From: Actinomadura sp. HBU206391
Lineage (GTDB): Bacteria > Actinomycetota > Actinomycetes > Streptosporangiales > Streptosporangiaceae
Assembly: GCF_014323665.1 (NCBI RefSeq)
Contig: NZ_JABVEB010000045.1
Span: 1-41,252 of the forward strand
Direction of reading: 5' to 3'
DNA length: 41,252 nucleotides
Shown piece after piece: positions 8,600 to 16,107 of this stretch (the stretch's first letter is position 1; the number at the start of each line of letters is the position of its first letter). The position numbers were made by a program, and so were the translations under genes. Below the pieces are notes generated by a model. It was not told the origin of the DNA, made no database searches, and saw nothing but the letters and a program-made list of their open reading frames with translations.

Positions 8600-9829
8600 T
8601 CACCACTCGACCAGCAGCCGGGGCAGGCCGCGGCCGACGAGGCTCTTGCGATAGGCGACGCGCTGCCCCTCGGCGAGCCGCAGCGAGGGCAGCCGCTCGG
8701 CCGTGCGCCGCAGGGCGATCTCCAGTTCCAGCCGGCCGAGCGCGGCGCCCACGCAGTGGTGGATGCCGTAACCGAACACCATGTGCTCGCGGGCGTTGGG
8801 GCGCCGAACGTCGAACCGCTCGGGCTCGGGGAACACGGTCTCGTCGTGGGACGCCGAGTCCGCGTGCAGCAGCACCTCGGACCCGGCCGGCACCGTCACC
8901 CCGTGCAGGGTCACGTCCTCGGTCGCCCTCCGGAACGAGCCGAGACTGGCGCCGTCGATGCGCAGCGTCTCCTCGATCATGTTCGGGATCAGCGACAGGT
9001 CCGAGACGATCTCCTCCCACGCGCCCGGCGACCGCTGCAGGCGGTAGACGGCGTTGGCGAAGCCGTTCGGCACGGTGTCGTTTCCGCCGAGCAGGATCGC
9101 GCTGATCGTCTCGACGACCTCACGGTGCGACAAGCCGTCCGGGCCGGTGTCGATCAGCTCGGCCATGAGGCTCGTGAAGTCGTCGCGCGGCTCGGCCCGG
9201 CGCTCGGTGACCAGCCGGTCCACATAGTCGAGGTACTTCAGGAAGTCCTGCGCCAGCTCACGTTGGCGCTCGGGCGGCTGGGGCGAGAGGAAGAGCTGGA
9301 ACCAGGAGTACACCCACTGCTTGACCTGCTGCTCGTCCTCGGCCGGCACCCCGATGAAGGCGGCGGTGAGACGGGCCGATGGCAGGTGGGCGATCTCGGA
9401 GACGAGGTCGGCCCGGCCCTTGCCGGCCACGTCGTCGAGCACCCGGTCGACCTCGGCGCGGAAGTCGTCGCCGAGCCTGCTCACCGCCCGCGGGGTGAAG
9501 GCACGGGAGATCGCCCGCCGCATCCGGGTGTGCTTGGGCGGGTCGACGTTGGCGGCGAAGTCGTCGAGAAAGGACTGGTGCCGGCCGAGCGACCGCTTGA
9601 CGTCGTCGGTGAGCATCCGGTTGACGGTCAGCGAGCCGGCGCTGGAGAACCGCCGGTGGTCCCGGTAGCCGTCGCGCACATCGTCGTACCGGGTGAGCAC
9701 CCACATCCGCAGATGCTCGCTCCAGAACACCGGCCGGTCGTGACGGAGCCGGCGCAGGAACGGATAGGGGTCGGCGACGTGCCAGTCCGAGGTGATGTCG
9801 AAGTCCGTGGCGGTCTCGGGAACACTCAC
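8600..9829 (-). CDS. Cytochrome P450
   Basis: Class I bacterial P450 of 409 residues, expected to need ferredoxin and a reductase supplied from elsewhere. The heme loop is FGYGIHHCVGAALGRLE with the ligand Cys at residue 359; the I-helix has GGNDT, keeping the acid-Thr pair for oxygen activation; the K-helix has EETLR. GTG at 9827-9829 is chosen because GGAGG is five bases upstream; a start at 9883 would overlap the previous gene. It is the last gene of a minus-strand operon after the PhyH and phosphotriesterase-like genes. The substrate is unknown; a lipid, terpenoid or xenobiotic would suit the neighbours. Confidence 0.95.
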   Translation of the reverse strand: MSVPETATDFDITSDWHVADPYPFLRRLRHDRPVFWSEHLRMWVLTRYDDVRDGYRDHRRFSSAGSLTVNRMLTDDVKRSLGRHQSFLDDFAANVDPPKHTRMRRAISRAFTPRAVSRLGDDFRAEVDRVLDDVAGKGRADLVSEIAHLPSARLTAAFIGVPAEDEQQVKQWVYSWFQLFLSPQPPERQRELAQDFLKYLDYVDRLVTERRAEPRDDFTSLMAELIDTGPDGLSHREVVETISAILLGGNDTVPNGFANAVYRLQRSPGAWEEIVSDLSLIPNMIEETLRIDGASLGSFRRATEDVTLHGVTVPAGSEVLLHADSASHDETVFPEPERFDVRRPNAREHMVFGYGIHHCVGAALGRLELEIALRRTAERLPSLRLAEGQRVAYRKSLVGRGLPRLLVEW

Positions 9830-9854
9830 GCTGACCTCCCTGGTAAGGGTCCCG

Positions 9855-10886
9855 CTAGTAAGGGGCTCGGCGCGCGAGGACACGGCGCGGGTTGTCGACC
9901 AGCATCAGCCGGATCTGCTCCTCGGTGACTCCGGCCCTCCGGAGCGCGGGGAGCACGTCCCGTGAGATGTGGAGCAGGTGATAGTTGGGGTGCCGGACCG
10001 CGACGACGTCGTGGTCGAACCGGTCGTTGAAGCAGTACGAGTCGTGCGAGAGGACCATCCGGCCGGCGTGGCCGCGCGCGCACATCGCGGCGACGGTGGC
10101 GACCCGGTCCTCGAACGGCGTGATCGAGTCGATGCCGAAGCGGTCCATGCCGAGGTAGGAGCCCTGGTCGATGAGCGACTCCAGATAGCCGAGGTCGGTG
10201 GAGTCACCCGCGTGCCCGATGACGACGCGGGACAGGTCCACGCCCATCTCGGCGAAGATCCGCTGCTGGTCGAGCCCGCGCTCGCTGCCGGAGTGCGTGT
10301 GCGTCGAGATGGGGACGCCGGTCTCGCGGTGGGCCTGCGCGACGGCGCGGAGCACCCGTTCCACGCCGGGCGTGACGCCCTGCCGGTCGGTGGCGCACTT
10401 GAGGACCGCGGCCTTGACACCGGTGTTCCCGATGCCCTCGGTGATGTCACGCACGAAGAACTCCGCGAGCCGGTCCGGGCCGCCGAACAGCGAGCCTGGG
10501 CCGCGGTTGCCGAAGTACGGCGGCAGCGCGTCGTAGGTGTACAGGCCGGTGGCGACGACGATGTTGACCGCGGTGCGGGCCGCGACCTCCTGCACGGCGG
10601 GAACGTAACGGCCGAGCCCGATCACGGTGAGGTCGACGATGGTGTCGACACCGGCGGCCTTGAGGTCGTCGAGCTTGGCCGCCGCCTCGCGGGCGCGGCG
10701 TTCCAGGTCCCACCCCTCGGGGATGTCCGGCCAGTTCCAGAGGATCTCGGGGCTGAGCCCGAAGACGTGCTCGTGCATGAGCGTCGCCCCGAGATCGGCC
10801 ACCGGCCCCCGTGCCGTCTCGACGCGTGCCGTCTCGACGCCTGCCGTCTCTGCTCCCGCCGTCTCCGCTCCTGCCGTCTCGGCCAT
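9855..10886 (-). CDS. Phosphotriesterase-family metal hydrolase with repeated N-terminus
   Basis: TIM-barrel hydrolase (343 residues) of the phosphotriesterase/phosphotriesterase-like lactonase family. The metal ligands are all visible: H38 and H40 in LMHEHVF, the Lys expected to be carbamylated at K163 in AVLKCATD, H196 or H198 in STHTHSG, H225 in IGHAGD and D282 in LSHDSY. Members hydrolyse lactones, esters or organophosphates; a lactonase role would suit a P450/dioxygenase pathway. The start overlaps the PhyH stop by one base (TGATG). Residues 2-26 are five near-identical five-residue units (AETAG, later VETAR) encoded by a 15-bp tandem repeat, an odd extension just before the first strand, whose natural beginning looks like VETARGPV. 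Confidence 0.9.
   Translation of the reverse strand: MAETAGAETAGAETAGVETARVETARGPVADLGATLMHEHVFGLSPEILWNWPDIPEGWDLERRAREAAAKLDDLKAAGVDTIVDLTVIGLGRYVPAVQEVAARTAVNIVVATGLYTYDALPPYFGNRGPGSLFGGPDRLAEFFVRDITEGIGNTGVKAAVLKCATDRQGVTPGVERVLRAVAQAHRETGVPISTHTHSGSERGLDQQRIFAEMGVDLSRVVIGHAGDSTDLGYLESLIDQGSYLGMDRFGIDSITPFEDRVATVAAMCARGHAGRMVLSHDSYCFNDRFDHDVVAVRHPNYHLLHISRDVLPALRRAGVTEEQIRLMLVDNPRRVLARRAPY
10809..10883 (-). repeat. Five 15-bp tandem units inside a coding start
   Basis: Five units encode AETAG, AETAG, AETAG, VETAR, VETAR directly after the start Met of the phosphotriesterase-like gene. Unit length is a multiple of three, so copy number can change without breaking the frame. The copies differ only at a few bases and become more alike toward the gene start. 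Confidence 0.85.
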
Positions 10887-11704
10887 CACGCCGCCGGGAC
10901 CAGGGGGAACCTGGGGTGCTCGAACGGCCGGTTGACCTCGAGGCCGAGATCGTCGGTCTGGCCGTACGGCGCGCCGGTGTAGAGCGCCGCGGCATCGAAG
11001 TAGGTCGCGGTGAACGAGAGCCTCGGCTCGTCGCGGCGGTTCGCGGGCGCGCCGTGCACGACGAGCGAGCTGTGCACGGTGGCGTCGCCCGCCGCCAGGT
11101 CGAGCGGCGGAGACAGCTCCAGCGCGGTCAGCCACGGGTGCTGGCTGGGCGCGTCGTCGCCGTCGCGGACGAAGCTGCGGCCGAGCGTGCCGTGCAGGTG
11201 GGATCGGTTGTAGAAGCGCAGCGAGCCCATGTCCGCCGGTACGTCCGCGAGGGCGAGCCAGACGGTGAGCATGGCCGACCGGTCCATCGGCATCCAGGGG
11301 AAGTCCTGGTGGAAGACGGTCGCGCCGTGCCCGTCCCCGTGCTCGTCGCTGCCGGCGGGCTCCTTCACGAGCAGGTTGGTCACCTGCAGCCGGACCGCCT
11401 CGACCCCGGTCATGAGCCGTACGGCGTTGCGCGCGATGCGCGGCGACAGGGCGAGTGCGCGGAACGCCTCGTCGTGCTCGGCGATGTCGCGGTCCTGGCC
11501 GAAGGCCCGGTCGACGTAACTCGTGCGGGGCCGCTCCTCCCGGCCGCGCAGCCGGGTGAGCGCCCGATCCCTCAGGTCCGTCACGAACTCGGGGACGACC
11601 AGCGCCGGCAGCCGCGCCCAGCCGTTCGCCCGAAAGAAGACGATCTCGTCGTCGGTCACGTCACGCACCGGCACCGCGGGTCCCGGTGATTCGAGCACGG
11701 GCAT
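10886..11704 (-). CDS. Phytanoyl-CoA dioxygenase (PhyH) family protein
   Basis: Fe(II)/2-oxoglutarate-dependent dioxygenase of 272 residues. The double-stranded beta-helix ligands are clear: H132 and D134 in FHQDFPW and the distal H217 in VVHGAPANRRDEPRLSF, with R228 placed to bind the 2-oxoglutarate carboxylate. The family hydroxylates at or near a carboxyl or thioester carbon, or acts in natural-product tailoring. ATG 11704 is preferred: a GTG 45 bases upstream would overlap the likely -10 element (TATAAG on the minus strand at 11749-11754). It is first in the operon PhyH, phosphotriesterase-like, P450. The promoter holds the KstR2-like palindrome at 11761-11774. Confidence 0.9.
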   Translation of the reverse strand: MPVLESPGPAVPVRDVTDDEIVFFRANGWARLPALVVPEFVTDLRDRALTRLRGREERPRTSYVDRAFGQDRDIAEHDEAFRALALSPRIARNAVRLMTGVEAVRLQVTNLLVKEPAGSDEHGDGHGATVFHQDFPWMPMDRSAMLTVWLALADVPADMGSLRFYNRSHLHGTLGRSFVRDGDDAPSQHPWLTALELSPPLDLAAGDATVHSSLVVHGAPANRRDEPRLSFTATYFDAAALYTGAPYGQTDDLGLEVNRPFEHPRFPLVPAA

Positions 11705-11760
11705 CCGCCACCGCCTCCCGGCCTCTCTTTCCCGCGACGATAACGTCACTTATATTGTCG

Positions 11761-11774
11761 AGCAAGCGCTTGGT
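11761..11774. promoter_or_regulatory. Palindrome fitting the KstR2 operator pattern, between divergent operons
   Basis: AGCAAGCGCTTGGT fits AnCAAGnnCTTGnT, the motif described for KstR2, a TetR-family regulator of steroid-ring degradation in mycobacteria and rhodococci. It lies between the PhyH operon (minus) and the F420-type oxidoreductase gene (plus), next to overlapping -10-like sequences TATATT (plus, 11751-11756) and TATAAG (minus, 11749-11754), so one bound protein could control both directions. Other TetR regulators use similar sites, so identity of the regulator is inference. Confidence 0.55.
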
Positions 11775-11809
11775 ATGCACGTTTGACGACACGCCTTCCG
11801 GGAGGGCTG

Positions 11810-12724
11810 ATGAGCCGGCCGTTCCGCTTCGCCGCAGTGGCACGCATGGCCGAGTCGGGCAGGGCGTGGGCCGACAAGGCGCGGCGGCTCGAAGACTCCG
11901 GCTTCGACGCCCTCCTGGTCCCCGATCACCTGGTCGGCCCGCGTTTCGCGCCGGTCGCGGCGCTGGCGGCGGCCGCCGCCGCGACCTCGCGGCTGCGCGT
12001 GGGCACCCTCGTGTTCGCCAACGACTTCCGGCACCCGGCCGTCCTCGCCAAGGAGGCGGCCACCCTCGACGTGCTGTCGGAGGGACGCCTGGAGTTCGGC
12101 ATCGGGACCGGCTGGATGGCGCGCGACTACGATCGGGCCGGCATGACACTCGACCCGCCCGGCGTACGCGTCGCGCGACTGGCCGAGGCGATCCAGGTGA
12201 TGAAGGGCCTCTGGCGCGGCGGGCCGTTCTCGTACGCCGGGGAGCACTACACGATCGACGGCCTCGAACAGCAGCCGGTTCCCGCGCAACGACCGCACCC
12301 GCGGCTCATGCTGGGCGGCGGCGGGCCGAGGATGCTGCGGCTGGCCGCCCGTGAGGCCGACATCGTCAACCTGACCATGCGCGTACGACCCGACGGTTCC
12401 GGGCCCGACACCTCCGACAGCGGCCCGGACGCCTTCCGGCGGAAGGTCGAGATCATCCGCGAGGCTGCGGGCGACCGGTTCGGCGAGATCGAACTCGGCG
12501 CGTCCGTGTTGCGGGTCGGTGCGGGAGAGGACGTCTCGGCGTGGAGTGCCGCCGATCCGTCAGCGCAGGCCGACACTCCGCAGGTCCTCGCCGGCGATCT
12601 GCCGGAGATGTGCGAGACCCTGCGCCGCCGGCGAGACGAGCACGGCATCTCCTACTACGTCCTGCACAACGAATCCGACCTCGACGCCTTCACCCCGATC
12701 GTCCGGCGCCTCGCCGGCGCCTGA
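11810..12724 (+). CDS. F420-dependent LLM-class oxidoreductase (MSMEG_2516-like)
   Basis: Luciferase-like TIM-barrel oxidoreductase of 304 residues expected to use coenzyme F420. The pattern FRFAAVARMAESGRAW, ALLVPDHLVGPRFAPVAAL, RVGTLVFANDFRHPAVLAKE and DPPGVRVARLAEAIQVMKGL is that of the MSMEG_2516-type F420 subfamily. The ATG at 11810 has GGAGG at 11801-11805; an upstream TTG start at 11783 is unlikely. It is divergent from the PhyH/phosphotriesterase/P450 operon and shares the palindromic control region, suggesting a joint pathway. It ends 5 bases from the convergent membrane-protein gene, leaving no room for separate terminators. Confidence 0.9.
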   Translation: MSRPFRFAAVARMAESGRAWADKARRLEDSGFDALLVPDHLVGPRFAPVAALAAAAAATSRLRVGTLVFANDFRHPAVLAKEAATLDVLSEGRLEFGIGTGWMARDYDRAGMTLDPPGVRVARLAEAIQVMKGLWRGGPFSYAGEHYTIDGLEQQPVPAQRPHPRLMLGGGGPRMLRLAAREADIVNLTMRVRPDGSGPDTSDSGPDAFRRKVEIIREAAGDRFGEIELGASVLRVGAGEDVSAWSAADPSAQADTPQVLAGDLPEMCETLRRRRDEHGISYYVLHNESDLDAFTPIVRRLAGA

Positions 12725-12729
12725 CGGGG

Positions 12730-14316
12730 TCAGGGGCCTACGCGGTAGGCCCTGACCATGCCGTCACGGGTGGCGTACACCTCTCGCCACCCCGTTCTCG
12801 GCCGAGGAGGGTCGCCCCAGGTCAGGCGGGCGTACTTGCGGCAGGAGCCGCAGACCCGGCCCTGGTCGACGTCGTAGAACAGGACGAGGTCTCCGGGCCG
12901 GGGACCGAACCCTCCAGGGGCGGCGCGGAGGACCTCCGCGCGCCATGCGAGACCGCCGAACGGCCCCTCCCGGTAGACGGTGAGGGTCTTGGCCGTGTGG
13001 GTGTCCGCCCACACCGCCGGTACGCCGTCCCCGTGCCGCGCCATCCAGGACCGGAACGCCTCCAGCTGGGTGCCGCCGCCCACGCGCGTGCCCGGTTCCG
13101 CCCACCAGCCACGGATCGCGGTGCCCGCCGCGGACGCCGCGACGGCCAGTACGACCGCCGCGGGCAGGGCCGCCGCCGCCCGGCGCGCGCCGGGCCGATC
13201 CCGGGCCCGTCGCCGGACGGCCAGGGCGGCCAGCCAGATCAGCCCGAGACCACCGAGCACGAACGCCGGGAAGATCGGGAACCAGTACCGGATGAGCTGC
13301 AGCCGTAGCTTGGGGGCGGACGGGTCCACGATCCCGCCCAGCAGGGTCAGCGGCACCCACAGCAGCGCGAGCCATGCCACGGGGACGGCGAACCTGCGTG
13401 GTCGCAGCAACCCGCCGAGCAGCGTCAGCCCGAGGAGCAGGACCAGCCAGACGCCCTCCGGATAGTCGTTGAGGGTCGTGGGCAGCCGGAGCAGGTAGAC
13501 GTGACGCGGTTTGTCCTGGAAGGTGCCGGCGATCTCGGGCGTCGTGGGACCCGACCCGTGCCCGGTGACCGAGCGCAGCCGGGTCAGCGGATCCCCGTAC
13601 ATCGCCCAGCACAGCAGCGTCTCGGCGATGACGAGCGCGACGACCGGCGCGGCCGCCCACAGCAGCCCCGGCCACCGCACCCTGCGGAAGACCAGCACCG
13701 CCACCAGCGGCCAGAGGAACACGACGAACTCGCGTACGAGGTAGGACCAGCCGAGCAGGAGACCGAGGAGCAGCAGAACCCCCGGCCCCGCCGACAGCAG
13801 CCGCCGGCGGATCGCCACGGCCATGGCAAGCGCGATGGTGAACAGTCCCGCGGCGAGCACGTCCGGCAGCAGATCGGTGGAGTCGTAGGCGACGGGCGTC
13901 GAGGCGAGCACCACGACGGCGGCCGCGGCGCCGACCGGTCGCGCGAACAACAGACCGCCCACCGCGTAGGTGCCGAGCAGCAGCGCGAGCGCGGCCAGCA
14001 GCGGGACGACGTGGTAGGCGGCCTGGGAGTAGCCGAAGACGGTGATCGCCAGCCGCGTCGGCACGATCAGGCCGAATCGCGTGACCTGGTGTACGGCGGC
14101 GGCGTCGGGGACCGGCCGCGGGAAACGCTCCGCGGCGGTCAGGTAGTTCAGCTGGTCGGAGGGGTAGGGCAGCCGCAGATGCGCCAGCATGACCACAAGG
14201 CACCCGAGCGCCAGCGCCGCCCCGATCCACCGGTCCTTGGGCGGCACCGTCCGCCGTCGTGAGGGCACGGTCGGCGGCTCGGACGGCGCTTTCGGAGGGT
14301 AGATGACCATGACCAT
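12730..14316 (-). CDS. GT39-like polytopic membrane glycosyltransferase
   Basis: Integral membrane protein of about 528 residues with ten or more hydrophobic segments (WIGAALALGCLVVMLAHLRL, LLAALALLLGTYAVGGLLFA and others) and a soluble extracytoplasmic C-terminal part with a CGSCRKY pair of cysteines. The first loop after segment 1 holds an Asp (LPYPSDQLNYL) where GT39/ArnT-type enzymes have their catalytic acid, and such enzymes use polyprenyl-phosphate sugars. The assignment is by topology and this motif only. No clear ribosome site was seen; ATG 14316 and ATG 14310 are likeliest, with a GTG at 14382 possible. It sits between two catabolic operons without an obvious link to either. Confidence 0.65.
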   Translation of the reverse strand: MVMVIYPPKAPSEPPTVPSRRRTVPPKDRWIGAALALGCLVVMLAHLRLPYPSDQLNYLTAAERFPRPVPDAAAVHQVTRFGLIVPTRLAITVFGYSQAAYHVVPLLAALALLLGTYAVGGLLFARPVGAAAAVVVLASTPVAYDSTDLLPDVLAAGLFTIALAMAVAIRRRLLSAGPGVLLLLGLLLGWSYLVREFVVFLWPLVAVLVFRRVRWPGLLWAAAPVVALVIAETLLCWAMYGDPLTRLRSVTGHGSGPTTPEIAGTFQDKPRHVYLLRLPTTLNDYPEGVWLVLLLGLTLLGGLLRPRRFAVPVAWLALLWVPLTLLGGIVDPSAPKLRLQLIRYWFPIFPAFVLGGLGLIWLAALAVRRRARDRPGARRAAAALPAAVVLAVAASAAGTAIRGWWAEPGTRVGGGTQLEAFRSWMARHGDGVPAVWADTHTAKTLTVYREGPFGGLAWRAEVLRAAPGGFGPRPGDLVLFYDVDQGRVCGSCRKYARLTWGDPPRPRTGWREVYATRDGMVRAYRVGP

Positions 14317-14417
14317 AACGTGCCAGCGCAGAAGGGCCGGGTGACGACGAGTTGAGGAATCGGTGAACACACCGGGGCTCACTGCGCCTGCGGCCCGACC
14401 CGGCGGGCCGCCGAACG

Positions 14418-15182
14418 CTACCGGGGGGCGAGCTTGGAGCCGGGGAACGGCGCGAGCAGCGTCTCGCGCCAGGGGCCCTCGAGGAAGTCACGGGCCCGCT
14501 CCCGCCAGGAGACGAGCCGATGGTCCGGGACGGTCTCGTCGTCGAGCCCGAGCGCGGCGTCGCGGGCCCGCTGGACCTCGAGGTGGGAGTCCAGATCGGT
14601 CCCCCAGAGCGTGACGGCCTCATTGTCGGTGAACAGCACCTCGTACGCCCCGACCAGGCGATGCCCGTGCTCGGCGAGCACCGGCGCCCGCTCCTCCCGT
14701 ACGGCGGCCAGGTAGTCGAGGGCGGCGCCGGGGCGCACCCGGGCGCTCTCGAAGACGTAGAACGGCGCGCCGTAGGGCTCGGCGACGAGGTGGGCGAGCG
14801 CGGGGACGCCGGAGACGGCGCCGAGAGGGCGGGAGAAGGCGGTGAAGCGCAGGTCGTCGATGTCGGAGAGGAAGAGGTTCTCCTTGACGTTGTCGTAGAT
14901 CTCCATCATCTGCCGCCAGCCGCCGTCCCAGCCACCGTGACAGTCCCAGAGCGTCACGACCTTGAACTGCGGATGCCCGGTGATGCCGACGGCGTAGAAC
15001 GCGCCGACGAGGTCGATGTCGCGGGACCGGATCGACGTGCCCGCGGTCAGTTCGTGATCGCCCTCGGCGAGCTCGTCGTCCTGCTTCTTGTACGCGGTGA
15101 GCCACCGCAGGTACTCCAGCGGCCTGCGTGAGTTCATCGGGTGGAACTCGACCTCTTCGAGCAGGTGGATGCCGCGGCGCAT
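14418..15182 (-). CDS. NIPSNAP-like protein, two-domain (function unknown)
   Basis: A 254-residue soluble protein. The second half (YVFESARVRPGAALDYLAAV, then APVLAEHGHRLVGAYEVLF and EAVTLWG) resembles a NIPSNAP-type dimeric alpha-beta barrel, and the first half (GIHLLEEVEFHP, FKVVTLWDCHGGWDGGW) looks like a diverged second copy. ATG 15182 is chosen because GGAGG is four bases upstream; an earlier start at 15233 would overlap the palindrome at 15208-15225. It follows the hydratase, CoA-transferase and thiolase genes on the same strand after a 91-base gap, and its control region shares the half-site AnCAAGC with the PhyH/F420 promoter. NIPSNAP-like genes often neighbour aromatic or steroid catabolic genes; the role here is unknown. 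Confidence 0.55.
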   Translation of the reverse strand: MRRGIHLLEEVEFHPMNSRRPLEYLRWLTAYKKQDDELAEGDHELTAGTSIRSRDIDLVGAFYAVGITGHPQFKVVTLWDCHGGWDGGWRQMMEIYDNVKENLFLSDIDDLRFTAFSRPLGAVSGVPALAHLVAEPYGAPFYVFESARVRPGAALDYLAAVREERAPVLAEHGHRLVGAYEVLFTDNEAVTLWGTDLDSHLEVQRARDAALGLDDETVPDHRLVSWRERARDFLEGPWRETLLAPFPGSKLAPR

Positions 15183-15207
15183 CTGGCCTCCGTAACCGGG
15201 TGGCACT

Positions 15208-15225
15208 ACCAAGCGAATGCTTGCT
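15208..15225. promoter_or_regulatory. Palindrome sharing its half-site with 11761-11774
   Basis: ACCAAGC-GAAT-GCTTGCT has perfect CAAGC/GCTTG arms and the form AnCAAGC-n4-GCTTGnT. The site at 11761 is the same half-site with no spacer. It lies 26 bases upstream of the NIPSNAP-like start, where a repressor or activator would bind. A common regulator for both catabolic operons is inference. Confidence 0.45.
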
Positions 15226-15273
15226 CGGGACATTAGATCGTCGCGAGGGACGGCGCAAGGCGGAACGAGACCG

Positions 15274-16107
15274 TCAGGAGGAGGTCGTCACGTTCATCGT
15301 CATGGCGGTGACGCCGCCCGGGCCGATGACCCGCAGGTCCGTGCCCGGGCCGCCGGTCGCGGTGAACGGCTGCCGATCGTAGAGCGGTGCCCGCGCGCGG
15401 AACTCCAGCGCCGTGACGGAGCGTCCCGCCCGGCGGGGCAGTTCTGCGAGCAGCAGCGCGAGCAGCGGCCCGTGCACCACCAGCCCGGAATGCCCTTCGA
15501 CCTCCGTCGCGTACGGGCGGTCGTAGTGGATGCGGTGCGCGTTGTAGGTGAGCGCGCTGAACCGGAACAGCAGCACCGGATCGGCGGTCACATCGATCCG
15601 CCACGGGCCGGGCTCCGGCTCGACGGGCCGCTTCACCGCGGAAGGCGTGAAGCCGGGGCCACTGCGGTAGACGATGTCCTGCTCCTCCACGCCGACCGTC
15701 CGCCCGTCGCGGCGGAACTCGTGGCGCACGGTGGTGAACAGCAGCTCACCGCTGCGGCCGCGCTTCGGGGTGACGGCGGCGAGCGAGGAACGTCGCGTGA
15801 CGACGTCGCCGACCCGCAACGGGGCCTGCGCGGTCCAGCGGCCGCCCGCGAACATCCTGCGCCGGTCCGGGATCGGCGGCATGAACCCGCCCGCGAGTGG
15901 GTGCCCGTCCGGGCCGAGGTCGTGCTGTGCCGGGCGGTCGAGGAAGTAGAGCCAGTGCCAGAGGGGCGGCAGCGGCCCTGCCGGCGCCGCCAAGTCGAAC
16001 AGGCCCGCGAGCGCCGTGACCGGCCCGGGCGTGATCTCATCGGTCACCTCGAAGGGGGCCGGATCCCAGCCGGCAACCGAGTCCGCCGGCCCGGGCCGCT
16101 CGTTCAC
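15274..16107 (-). CDS. Double-hotdog acyl-CoA hydratase (MaoC/HTD2, FAS1-like dehydratase)
   Basis: A 277-residue acyl-CoA hydratase/dehydratase of the mesaconyl-C4-CoA hydratase/HTD2 type. It has an N-terminal FAS1-like dehydratase part (LPPLWHWLYFLDRPAQHDLG, then a GGRW segment) and a C-terminal hotdog with the hydratase signature SALTYNAHRIHYDRPYA and GLVVHGPLLALLL. The Asn-His-Asp arrangement of that helix is intact. GTG at 16105-16107 overlaps the upstream CoA-transferase stop (GTGA), so the two are translationally coupled. With the CoA-transferase and thiolase it would activate, hydrate and cleave an acyl chain. Substrate unknown. Confidence 0.85.
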   Translation of the reverse strand: MNERPGPADSVAGWDPAPFEVTDEITPGPVTALAGLFDLAAPAGPLPPLWHWLYFLDRPAQHDLGPDGHPLAGGFMPPIPDRRRMFAGGRWTAQAPLRVGDVVTRRSSLAAVTPKRGRSGELLFTTVRHEFRRDGRTVGVEEQDIVYRSGPGFTPSAVKRPVEPEPGPWRIDVTADPVLLFRFSALTYNAHRIHYDRPYATEVEGHSGLVVHGPLLALLLAELPRRAGRSVTALEFRARAPLYDRQPFTATGGPGTDLRVIGPGGVTAMTMNVTTSS

